From the NCBI GenBank assembly GCA_043760535.1, contig JAYUOV010000018.1, positions 1-6,796 of the forward strand: 6,796 bases of DNA, written 5' to 3'. Source of the stretch: JAZKFT01 sp043760535. Its GTDB lineage: Bacteria > Bacteroidota > Bacteroidia > Chitinophagales > Chitinophagaceae. The notes beneath the pieces are model-generated. The model had not been told where the DNA came from and searched no databases. It was given only the letters and a program-made list of their open reading frames with translations. Position 1 is the stretch's first letter. Each line of letters opens with the position of its first letter. Positions 1-5,907 of this stretch are shown here, piece by piece. A program made the position numbers and the translations under genes.

Positions 1-65
1 ACAGAAAAACAAGAGTAAAAAGAAAATAACATATTAAAATAAAATTGTAACTTAAAATGCGGCAC

Positions 66-836
66 TTACAAAATATGGGTTTTTAGAGATGCCCTATACC
101 CTGCCGTACCAAAAATATGAACCCGCTGGTATGGCGCTAATTGAGTGGAGCAGGTAAATGTGGATGTGCCTCCTTCAAATTCCATCATGCCGGATACAAG
201 CCGATCTGTTTCTAGAACTTGATCGTAATCTGCTAAGCCAATTACACTTATTGGTTCGGCATCAAACAAAAACCTGGATAGTGAAATGTTATAGCAGCCA
301 ATATCCATAAGGCCGCCACCGCCTAGCTCTTTTTGATTGCGGATATTTTTGGGATCATCATTAAAATAAGAGAAGAAAGAATGGATGGTTTTAAGGTAGC
401 CAATGCTGCCATCTGTAGCCAGTTTTTTGGCATGTACCCATTGCGGATGAAAGCGATACATAAATGCTTCCATTACTTTTAAATGCGGGTAATGTTTGGC
501 AGCTTCTACTAATTTTTCGCCTTCCGCGGATGATAATCCAATCGGTTTTTCGCAGAGTACATGCTTTCCGGCGGCCATTGCTTTTATAGCCCATTCCACA
601 TGCAGGTGGTTTGGTAATGGAATATATACAGCGTCTAATTCAGCATCGCTTAACAGGGCATCGTAGCTACTGTAAGCTTTGGGTATTTTTAAAAAATTGG
701 CTACTTCTTTTGCTAATTGCCCATTGCGGGATGCAATAGCAGTTACTTCGCAATACTTTCCCTTTTGCAGTGCTGTTATTACTTTTTCTTTTCCAATTTT
801 TGCAGTGCTTAATATGCCCCAACGTATTTTTTTCAT
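66..836 (-). pseudogene. Gfo/Idh/MocA-family NAD(P)-dependent oxidoreductase, C-terminally truncated
   Basis: The N-terminal half is a clear Rossmann domain: GILSTAKIG (residues 7-15) binds the dinucleotide, YIPLPNHLH (71-79) follows the next strand, and CEKP (95-98) carries the catalytic lysine K97. The substrate domain starts with MEAFMYRFHPQ (122-132), typical of the dihydrodiol dehydrogenase / NADP-xylose dehydrogenase-like branch, and continues with GGGGLMDIGCYNI (172-184). Such enzymes oxidise or reduce sugars or related polyols; the substrate cannot be read here. The open frame is only 256 codons against roughly 320-340 for the family. Family-like sequence stops after HIFGTAG (residue 246, about position 99), followed by ten unrelated residues and a TAA. 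No other frame resumes the C-terminus before the window edge, so the last 70 or so residues are absent rather than merely frameshifted. The ATG at 836 follows an A/T-rich leader without Shine-Dalgarno. Family assignment is sure; whether the shortened protein still works is doubtful. Confidence 0.85.
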
Positions 837-966
837 AATTAATTTGTTTCATATTCGATTATGTTACTACCTATGGAACCATCGAAAAAAATAGTAAAAT
901 GAAAAATAAATTTATCTGCGAAGCAGCAAAAAATGCGTCTTTGTTACTCAAAATATCCACAAATAT

Positions 967-1012
967 GCATCGGGGCAGGCAGTTGCTTTCTTACCATCCG
1001 ATGCTTTTTTTT
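967..1012. terminator. Putative hairpin terminator between the two minus-strand genes
   Basis: GCATCGG (967-973) is perfectly complementary to CCGATGC (998-1004), with a 24-nt loop. An uninterrupted run of eight T follows on the plus strand (1005-1012). On the minus strand the structure begins inside the stop codon of the alpha/beta hydrolase, has eight A before the stem and a weaker U-rich tail (ATATTTGT) after it. It could therefore end hydrolase transcription, or act in both directions, with the better tail facing plus. The long loop lowers confidence. Confidence 0.5.
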
Positions 1013-1874
1013 ACAAAAAATCATCAATCATTTTTCTTACAGTTTTCTCTTTATAAATACGGCTATGGCCAAGGCCTTTGGTAAAATGGAACTGTATATT
1101 TTCTGGTTGTTGCGAAGCAATGGGTAGTACATCTTTTATAGGTGTGGTAGGGTCGTCTTGGTCGTGTAACCATAAAATATCTGCTTTTACTAATGGTAAT
1201 ACCCTGCTAATAGAGTACCAGCTTAAGGGTAGGCTTTTTAAATCCATAATCAGCCGCTCAAAGACAATTCTTATATCGGAGGGCAATTTTAGTAGCAAAA
1301 AAAGATTGTCTGCTGCTGTGGTTCCTTCAGTAGCAGGTGCTATCAATACTATTTTGGGCGGTTTGGTATGGGGTATTTGTTCCAGTGCCAGCATTAGCGA
1401 AAGGCCGCCGAGGCTATGGCTAATGTAGGCATCAAACGGGCCATGAAGTTTCATTATTTCAATAATAGCCTCCCGGTACATGTGGGTGTTTAATCTTTTT
1501 CCATGGCTTAGGCCATGTGCCGGTGCATCAAAAGTGTACACTTCGTACCCTTTTTTTAGAGCAGGGTTTATGTGTTTTTCAAAGGCACGGCAACTGCCAG
1601 CAAAGCCATGCACAATCAACAATTTTTTACCCGTAAAATATTCGCTGGTAAAATGATAACCCATTAAACTGGTTTCTTCCGATTGAAATTGAAACCTGTT
1701 AGCATGTTTAAAAAGTTGGGTGTCCTTTCTTTTACCACTATCAAATGGTTTTGTAAAAATATCCAGTGTAGCTTTGGCAGCTGCCACTGTAGATACTTTT
1801 TTAAGCATCATTATTTTAGCTCGATAATAATTAACGCCAATACGCTGAGCCAGCGAAAGCTGATGTGATGCCAT
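1011..1874 (-). CDS. Alpha/beta hydrolase-fold protein (serine hydrolase, substrate unknown)
   Basis: A 287-residue protein with the elements of an alpha/beta hydrolase in order: an oxyanion-hole strand LLIVHGFAG (H89-G90), the DAPAHGLSHG turn (116-125), the nucleophile elbow SHSLGG with S154, an acid in HDQDDPTTP (D240 or D241), and the catalytic histidine in GLGHSR (H270). The triad is complete, so it should be an active esterase, lipase-like or acyl hydrolase in the cytoplasm; no signal peptide is visible. The elbow is S-x-S-x-G rather than the usual G-x-S-x-G, as in some members of the fold. About 70 residues precede the fold, a helical leader with basic residues. The ATG at 1874 is the first in frame and lies 39 bp from the divergent DUF2520 gene. 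A TAnnTTTG match (1891-1898, minus) sits at a good distance upstream. Fold assignment is secure; no specific reaction can be claimed. Confidence 0.88.
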   Translation of the reverse strand: MASHQLSLAQRIGVNYYRAKIMMLKKVSTVAAAKATLDIFTKPFDSGKRKDTQLFKHANRFQFQSEETSLMGYHFTSEYFTGKKLLIVHGFAGSCRAFEKHINPALKKGYEVYTFDAPAHGLSHGKRLNTHMYREAIIEIMKLHGPFDAYISHSLGGLSLMLALEQIPHTKPPKIVLIAPATEGTTAADNLFLLLKLPSDIRIVFERLIMDLKSLPLSWYSISRVLPLVKADILWLHDQDDPTTPIKDVLPIASQQPENIQFHFTKGLGHSRIYKEKTVRKMIDDFL

Positions 1875-1890
1875 ATTAAAATCTTAGCAC

Positions 1891-1898
1891 CAAATCTA
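1891..1898 (-). promoter_or_regulatory. Possible Bacteroidota -7 element for the alpha/beta hydrolase gene
   Basis: On the minus strand these bases read TAGATTTG, an exact match to the Bacteroidota -7 consensus TAnnTTTG. They lie about 16 nt upstream of the hydrolase ATG at 1874, which would leave a leader of roughly ten nucleotides. No clear -33 TTG box is seen at the expected 19-21 nt spacing; a TTTTG at 1914-1910 is too close. The match sits in the 39-bp divergent gap shared with the DUF2520 gene. Confidence 0.45.
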
Positions 1899-1913
1899 TT
1901 TAATATCACCAAA

Positions 1914-2666
1914 ATGAAAGTATCAATCTTAGGTTCGGGAAATGTGGCTACCATTCTTGGCAGAAAAATAATGGCTGCCGGTAATACCGTTTTGCAAGTG
2001 TATAGCCGTAGCCTGCATCATGCCCAAATATTGGCCGAAGAACTGCATTGTTATGCTGTGGACGATTGGAATATGATAACCAATGATGCTGACGTATATC
2101 TGATAGCTTTAAGCGATGCAGCTATAGGAAAAGCAGCCGAAAAAATAAGGTATAAAAAAGGATTGGTGCTACATACCGCGGGTGCTATAAGTATAAAAGT
2201 GCTTAAAAATAGTTCGGCTAATTATGGTGTGTTATATCCGCTACAGAGTTTGGCAAAAGACAAAGCAGATTACGAAACCATTCCTTTACTGATAGATGGT
2301 AATACTGCCCATGCCCTTTGCCTTATAGAAGATTTTGCGGCCTCTATTAGCAAGCAAGTACAAAAAACCAATGACGATAACCGGCAGAAACTGCATCTGG
2401 CTGCGGTGTTTGTTAATAACTTTACCAACCATTTATACAGCCTTGCTGCAAAATATTGTGAACAGGAACAAGTGGATTTTAGTTTACTACAACCCATAAT
2501 AAAAGAAACTGCACTACGCCTAAACGACCATGACCCACGAAAAGTACAAACAGGCCCGGCCTCCAGAAACGATGAGAAAACAATAGAAAAGCATTTACAG
2601 TTATTGGCCAGTTCTCCGCAGTTGGCAACTATATACAAGTTGATGACGAGAAGTATTCAAATATAG
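1914..2666 (+). CDS. Rossmann-like and DUF2520 domain protein (putative NAD(P)-binding oxidoreductase)
   Basis: A 250-residue protein of full family length. Residues 1-95 form a Rossmann fold opening with MKVSILGSGNVA (GSGNVA at 7-12), like F420-dependent NADP reductases and ketopantoate/6-phosphogluconate-type dehydrogenases. Residues 105-250 match the helical DUF2520 region: YPLQSL (108-113), HLAAVFVNNFTNHL (161-174) and TGPASRNDEKTIEKHL (213-228). The family is widespread in Bacteroidota and its reaction is not established. From memory of related genomes it often sits near a KdsC-type HAD phosphatase; here the phosphatase is present but ferredoxin and iscX intervene. The start codon is preceded by an A-rich stretch (ACCAAA) in a 39-bp divergent gap, and no good plus-strand promoter match is visible there. 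About 240 bp separate it from the next gene, which has its own promoter, so it is probably transcribed separately. Confidence 0.9.
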   Translation: MKVSILGSGNVATILGRKIMAAGNTVLQVYSRSLHHAQILAEELHCYAVDDWNMITNDADVYLIALSDAAIGKAAEKIRYKKGLVLHTAGAISIKVLKNSSANYGVLYPLQSLAKDKADYETIPLLIDGNTAHALCLIEDFAASISKQVQKTNDDNRQKLHLAAVFVNNFTNHLYSLAAKYCEQEQVDFSLLQPIIKETALRLNDHDPRKVQTGPASRNDEKTIEKHLQLLASSPQLATIYKLMTRSIQI

Positions 2667-2871
2667 AAATACCTATTGGTTATACTGTTAGCAAATTACT
2701 TTCAGCATTTTAATCTTAAAAAACGAGACTCCTTAAATATTGTGGGTAAATGGCTACCTAAAAAATATATGAAGACCTATTTAATCCCTGTTACTTAAAT
2801 CAATGATGTTAGCTAAAACCTTTATTATTTATTAGCTGCTATTTCGTTATAAGCCGTAAATGCTATAACCC

Positions 2872-2879
2872 TACTTTTG
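2872..2879 (+). promoter_or_regulatory. Bacteroidota-type promoter (-7 element) for the ferredoxin-iscX unit
   Basis: TACTTTTG matches TAnnTTTG exactly and continues as CATCC, a context I associate with promoters in Chitinophagaceae-like genomes. It lies 26 nt before the ferredoxin ATG, giving a predicted leader of about 20 nt. The -33 region near 2842-2850 (TTTCGTTAT) is only a weak match to TTTG. The rest of the 239-bp gap after the DUF2520 gene is AT-rich and shows no gene or strong hairpin. Confidence 0.65.
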
Positions 2880-2905
2880 CATCCGATTAAGATTATTAGT
2901 AAAAC

Positions 2906-3241
2906 ATGTACAACATCCATTTTAAGTTCGAAAAAAAAGGGTTGCTTCCGGTAACAATAGCCAATGCCATTATTGGTGATTCTATTTTAGAAACAGCTTT
3001 AAAAAACGATATCGACCTGCACCACAATTGCGGCGGTGTATGTGCCTGCAGCACTTGCCACATTTATGTTATGCGTGGCGATGAACACCTAGAAGCATTG
3101 AGCGACAAAGAAGAAGATTTTATAGACCGTGCTGTAAACCCCCGCATTACCAGCCGCCTAGGTTGCCAGTGTGTATTGCTTGATGGTAGTGGTGATATAG
3201 AAGTATTACTGCCAGACCAAAGCCAGTTTTTGGGAGAGTAG
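2906..3241 (+). CDS. fdx: [2Fe-2S] ferredoxin, adrenodoxin/ISC type
   Basis: A 111-residue plant/vertebrate-fold ferredoxin. The cluster ligands are visible: C42, C48 and C51 in CGGVCACSTCH (C-x5-C-x2-C), and C87 in RLGCQ. The acidic helix around residues 59-74 (DEHLEALSDKEEDFID) and RITSRLGCQ are hallmarks of the adrenodoxin/bacterial Fdx group, which donates electrons during iron-sulfur cluster assembly, rather than photosynthetic ferredoxins. Two further cysteines (C46, C89) are present; C46 is at a position where family members often have Cys or Ala. The protein is soluble and cytoplasmic. It is followed after 143 bp by iscX, so the two are likely co-transcribed from the promoter at 2872-2879. 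No iscS, iscU or hscAB lies in the window; Bacteroidota usually use SUF, so this Fdx may serve SUF or another redox partner. Confidence 0.93.
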   Translation: MYNIHFKFEKKGLLPVTIANAIIGDSILETALKNDIDLHHNCGGVCACSTCHIYVMRGDEHLEALSDKEEDFIDRAVNPRITSRLGCQCVLLDGSGDIEVLLPDQSQFLGE

Positions 3242-3248
3242 TTCAGTT

Positions 3249-3352
3249 TAGTAGTTGGCAGTTGGAAAAGGCTGACGTAACTTTTAACAATTATTGCTAA
3301 CTCCTAACTTTCAACTACTAGATTGCTAACTGCCAACTGCTTAACTGCAAAC
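3249..3352. repeat. Inverted array of degenerate 7-bp words in the fdx-iscX spacer
   Basis: The right part is a run of heptamers, mostly of the form TGCNAAC: TGCTAAC (3295), TCCTAAC (3302), TTTCAAC (3309), TACTAGA (3316), one extra T, TGCTAAC (3324), TGCCAAC (3331), an 8-mer TGCTTAAC (3338) and TGCAAAC (3346). The left part carries the words in opposite orientation: GTTGGCA (3254) and GTTGGAA (3261). GTTGGCAGTT (3254-3263) is the exact reverse complement of 3328-3337, and TAGTAGTTG (3249-3257) is the exact reverse complement of 3312-3320. The two right-hand segments thus compete for the same left arm. No T-tract follows, so it is not a simple terminator. Confidence 0.85.
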
Positions 3353-3384
3353 TAATTTCAGATAAACCCATCAACAAACACAAC

Positions 3385-3621
3385 ATGCATTACGAACCAC
3401 CTATACATTGGAACGACCACGAAGACATTGCCATGAAACTATATGAACGTTTTGGCGATGATTTTACTGAAAGTAAAATTTACAGAATTCGCTTTACAGA
3501 ATTATTAGAGTGGATTTTACAAATACCCAACTTTAACGGCACCCGTGAACAAAGTAGCGAAGGCCACCTAGAAATGATACAAAGCAGCTGGGTGTACGAG
3601 TGGCGGGATAACCAAAAATAG
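3385..3621 (+). CDS. iscX: Fe-S cluster assembly protein IscX (YfhJ family)
   Basis: A 78-residue acidic protein that aligns over its length with the small IscX family (about 66 residues in E. coli). Recognisable points are HWNDHEDIAMKLYERF near the start, the central YRIRFTELLEWI (residues 33-44), PNF at 48-50, and the C-terminal helix ending SSWVYEW. In E. coli IscX binds iron and the IscS desulfurase and modulates the rate of cluster assembly. The gene follows a [2Fe-2S] ferredoxin, recapitulating the fdx-iscX tail of the proteobacterial isc operon without the other genes. It carries about eight extra N-terminal residues relative to the E. coli protein. The ATG is preceded by CAACACAAC with no Shine-Dalgarno. 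Spacers on both sides are filled with inverted short-word arrays, an unusual setting for such a small gene. Confidence 0.9.
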   Translation: MHYEPPIHWNDHEDIAMKLYERFGDDFTESKIYRIRFTELLEWILQIPNFNGTREQSSEGHLEMIQSSWVYEWRDNQK

Positions 3622-3624
3622 TAA

Positions 3625-3711
3625 TTGGTTGATTGGTTAATTATTTGATACGTAACAGTAGCCCAACCAAATAACCAATAAACGAATCAACGAATCAACC
3701 AATCAACCAAG
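3625..3711. repeat. Inverted array of 8-bp words in the iscX-kdsC spacer
   Basis: Right side: six consecutive octamers, AACCAAAT (3665), AACCAATA (3673), AACGAATC (3681), AACGAATC (3689), AACCAATC (3697) and AACCAAGA (3705), the last running into the ATG at 3712. Left side, beginning three bases after the iscX stop: TTGGTTGA (3625), TTGGTTAA (3633) and TTATTTGA (3641). The 14 bases 3625-3638 are the exact reverse complement of 3697-3710, enclosing a 58-nt loop. As RNA this stem would pair the bases directly before the downstream start codon, so it could affect initiation. No T-tract follows, so it is not a classic terminator. Confidence 0.9.
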
Positions 3712-4236
3712 ATGAACGTACTCGAACTTTTCAATCCCGTTACAACCTTTGTTTTTGATGTAGATGGTGTGCTTACCGACGGCACACTTTTTTTATTTCC
3801 TGGAGGGGAGATGGTACGACGGATGAATATTAAAGATGGTTATGCCCTACAATTGGCTGTAAAAAAAGGCTATAGGGTCGTAATTATTTCTGGCGGCTAC
3901 TCGGAGTTGGTAAAAGACCGCTTAGAGAAATTGGGCATTAACGATGTGTACATGAAAGTAACCAATAAGAAAATGGTGCTAAGCCAATACGCCACCGCTA
4001 ACAACTTGCCTTACAATCAAATTCTTTATATGGGCGATGATATACCCGATGCCGAAGTGATGCAGCAACTTGGCATTGTAGCCTGTTGCCCAGCCGATGC
4101 AGCAACCGAAATAAAACAAATCAGCCATTATATTTCAACCATAAATGGTGGCATGGGCTGTGCTAGAGATGTAATAGAAAAGGTAATGAAACTACAAGGA
4201 AACTGGCAGCATCTGGAAGATGTGGCCAGCAGATAA
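3712..4236 (+). CDS. kdsC: KdsC-like HAD-superfamily phosphatase (probable Kdo-8-phosphate phosphatase)
   Basis: A 174-residue capless C0-type HAD phosphatase, the usual length for KdsC/YrbI. Motif I is FDVDGVLTDG with nucleophile D16 and acid D18; motif II is IISGG with S60; the motif III lysine is K86 in VTNKK; motif IV is MGDDIPD with D109, D110 and D113. The tail INGGMGCARDV corresponds to the GGxGxxR segment that reaches into the neighbouring subunit's active site in the tetramer. The family removes phosphate from 3-deoxy-manno-octulosonate 8-phosphate in lipopolysaccharide synthesis; close relatives act on KDN-9-phosphate or form the phosphatase end of sialic-acid enzymes, and sequence alone does not separate these firmly. 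No kdsA, kdsB or kdsD is in the window. The ATG follows directly on the octamer array. A DUF2520 gene lies upstream beyond fdx-iscX. Confidence 0.88.
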   Translation: MNVLELFNPVTTFVFDVDGVLTDGTLFLFPGGEMVRRMNIKDGYALQLAVKKGYRVVIISGGYSELVKDRLEKLGINDVYMKVTNKKMVLSQYATANNLPYNQILYMGDDIPDAEVMQQLGIVACCPADAATEIKQISHYISTINGGMGCARDVIEKVMKLQGNWQHLEDVASR

Positions 4237-4320
4237 TCTTTCCACTTTTCTATGGTTTTAGGCCTAATAAAAAAAAGTTGAAGCCTTGTTTTTCCAAAAC
4301 ATTTTAATAGCTGCTAAGCT

Positions 4321-4328
4321 TATCTTTA
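4321..4328 (+). promoter_or_regulatory. Possible -7 element for sucC
   Basis: TATCTTTA matches TAnnTTTG in seven of eight positions and lies 23 nt before the chosen sucC ATG at 4352, giving a short leader, as for the ferredoxin promoter. No convincing -33 box is seen at the right spacing. The 115-bp gap after kdsC is otherwise AT-rich and includes an A8 run. Confidence 0.4.
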
Positions 4329-4351
4329 CCCCATCTAAAAAAATTACCACT

Positions 4352-5563
4352 ATGAATTTGCATGAATACCAGTCGAAAGAGTTGTTAAAAAAATACAATG
4401 TTCCAGTACAGGAAGGCATTGCAGTAGATAACGTTATGAGTGCCGAAGAGGCTTACCGCCAAATAAAGACGCAAACGGGTAATTCTTTTGCCGTAATAAA
4501 AGCCCAAATACATGCTGGTGGCCGTGGTAAGGGAAAAATATTAGGTACAGAACAGCGTGGTGTGGCTGTGGCCAAAAGCCTGGAAGATGTAACAACTATT
4601 GCCCGTAATATTTTAGGTGGTACTTTAATTACCATCCAAACGGGGCCTGCTGGCAAAAAAGTTAGCAAAATTTTAATAGCTCAGGATGTGTATTATCCGG
4701 GTCCAAATCCGGTAAAAGAATTCTATTTAAGCATTTTATTAGATAGAGCCAAAGGCCAAAATGTAATTATGTACAGTACCGAGGGCGGAATGGACATAGA
4801 AGAAGTGGCACACAATACGCCCGACAAAATATTTAAAGAGTGGGTACACCCTGCTGGTGGGTTACAAGGTTTTCAAGCCCGTAAAATAGCCTTTAACCTT
4901 GGCCTAAGCGGCGATTCTTTTAAAAGCTGTGTGAAATTTGTAACCAATTTATATAGTGCTTTTGTAGGCCTCGATTGTGGCATGGTGGAAATTAATCCGT
5001 TATTTAAAACAAGCGATGATAAAATGATTGCGGTGGATTGCAAAATGAGCCTTGATGAAAATGCCCTGATGCGTCATAACGATTTGGCAGCTTTACGGGA
5101 TGTAACCGAAGAAGACCCTACCGAAGTAGAAGCCGGACAGTTTAACCTGAACTTTGTAAAGCTGGATGGTAATGTAGGTTGCATGGTTAATGGTGCAGGC
5201 CTTGCCATGGCTACTATGGATATGATTAAATTAAGCGGTGGAGAACCTGCCAACTTTTTAGATGTAGGCGGCAGTGCAAATGCGCAAACAGTAGAGGCTG
5301 GCTTTAGAATTATCTTGAAAGATCCGAAAGTAAAAGCTATACTAATAAACATTTTTGGCGGTATTGTTCGCTGCGACCGTGTGGCACAGGGCGTTATTGA
5401 TGCTTATAAAACAATTGGCGAAATAAATATTCCAATTATTGTACGCTTGCAAGGTACCAATGCTACAGAAGCCAAAAAGCTGATAGATGAAAGTGGTCTT
5501 AAAGTACAAAGCGCCATACTACTTAGCGAAGCAGCCGATTTAGTTAACAAGGCCGTAGCATAA
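4352..5563 (+). CDS. sucC: Succinate-CoA ligase (ADP/GDP-forming), beta subunit
   Basis: A 403-residue beta subunit that, with the alpha subunit SucD, converts succinyl-CoA plus ADP or GDP and phosphate to succinate, CoA and the nucleoside triphosphate in the TCA cycle. The N-terminal ATP-grasp region opens with MNLHEYQSKELL and carries K50 and AGGRGKGK (55-62); then STEGGMDIEEVA (142-153), the metal-site VEINPL (212-217), and the C-terminal ligase domain with GAGLAMATMD (281-290), GGEPANFLDVGG (296-307) and FGGIVRCD (335-342). All family blocks are intact. I start at 4352 because MNLHEYQ is the conserved family N-terminus; an upstream in-frame TTG at 4286 would add 22 residues unlike the family. 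The gene stands alone: kdsC is upstream and a strong terminator follows, so sucD must be elsewhere, as is often seen in Bacteroidota. Confidence 0.97.
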   Translation: MNLHEYQSKELLKKYNVPVQEGIAVDNVMSAEEAYRQIKTQTGNSFAVIKAQIHAGGRGKGKILGTEQRGVAVAKSLEDVTTIARNILGGTLITIQTGPAGKKVSKILIAQDVYYPGPNPVKEFYLSILLDRAKGQNVIMYSTEGGMDIEEVAHNTPDKIFKEWVHPAGGLQGFQARKIAFNLGLSGDSFKSCVKFVTNLYSAFVGLDCGMVEINPLFKTSDDKMIAVDCKMSLDENALMRHNDLAALRDVTEEDPTEVEAGQFNLNFVKLDGNVGCMVNGAGLAMATMDMIKLSGGEPANFLDVGGSANAQTVEAGFRIILKDPKVKAILINIFGGIVRCDRVAQGVIDAYKTIGEINIPIIVRLQGTNATEAKKLIDESGLKVQSAILLSEAADLVNKAVA

Positions 5564-5593
5564 TTTCAATTGTCCACTACAATACAAATGCTT

Positions 5594-5626
5594 AACAGTT
5601 CCGGAATTTTTCGGAACTGTTTTTTT
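5594..5626 (+). terminator. Intrinsic terminator after sucC
   Basis: A perfect 10-bp stem, AACAGTTCCG (5594-5603) with CGGAACTGTT (5612-5621), closes an 8-nt loop (GAATTTTT), and seven T run from 5620 to 5626. It lies 30 bp past the sucC stop. It would end the sucC transcript before the downstream genes. Confidence 0.93.
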
Positions 5627-5907
5627 GTAACAGCTTAGGCTAACAACTCAAAAGGTTGTGATTTTTTACCGCTACAGGTATGCAAATTCTAGGTGCGTTG
5701 CAGTTTGCCTATGTCACTACTAAATTGCTTGCTGCCGTTGCTGTCTTTTTTTTTACAGTTACTCAAAAGTGTTAATATTATAATGCATAGTTGTTAAAAA
5801 GTATATCCTGAAGATGTATAAGAAGTACAATAAAATTTCGGTTTCACTATTACTAATTAATTTCATCGTTTTAACACAAAAAATATTCATCATCTAAAAA
5901 TTAAAAA
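5627..5907. other. Gap between sucC terminator and small exported-protein gene
   Basis: No established gene is seen. A weak second hairpin, ACAAC (5643-5647) with GTTGT (5655-5659) followed by GATTTTTT, may back up the sucC terminator. One 31-codon ORF (5680-5775, plus) is listed separately. The last 130 bp are very AT-rich and presumably hold the promoter of the next gene, but I find no exact TAnnTTTG match there. Confidence 0.5.
5680..5775 (+). CDS. Tiny hydrophobic ORF (31 codons), coding status uncertain
   Basis: ATG at 5680 opens a 31-residue frame ending at TAA 5773-5775. The core from ALQFAYV through LLAAVAVFFF is hydrophobic enough for one membrane helix, and the stretch is less AT-rich than its surroundings. 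It contains a run of nine T (5746-5754), which supplies the Phe triplet. There is no recognised promoter, leader or family, and a chance ORF of this length is quite possible. I do not recognise it. Confidence 0.15.
   Translation: MQILGALQFAYVTTKLLAAVAVFFFTVTQKC

Noticed and set aside
841..960. Promoter for the truncated oxidoreductase gene (TAAATTTA at 907-914, minus)
   Set aside because: One mismatch to TAnnTTTG in very AT-rich DNA and no -33 element; indistinguishable from chance.
1078..1428. 116-codon plus-strand ORF opposite the alpha/beta hydrolase
   Set aside because: Antisense to a gene with an intact catalytic triad; no recognisable domain.
2270..2638. 122-codon minus-strand ORF within the DUF2520 gene
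   Set aside because: It lies wholly inside a well-supported gene; its translation is Cys/Ser-rich and unlike any family, as expected of an antisense shadow.
3249..3711. CRISPR-like array in the spacers around iscX
   Set aside because: Units are 7-8 bp, contiguous, with no unique spacers, and no cas genes are present.
4260..4293. AGGC/GCCT hairpin followed by T-rich bases after kdsC, as a terminator
   Set aside because: Only a 4-bp stem with a 19-nt loop and an interrupted T-run; too weak to call.
4286..4351. Upstream TTG start for sucC adding 22 residues
   Set aside because: The extension has no family counterpart and would overlap the proposed promoter; MNLHEYQ at 4352 is the conserved N-terminus.
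5074..5352. 92-codon minus-strand ORF inside sucC
   Set aside because: Overlaps conserved sucC blocks; a coding shadow.
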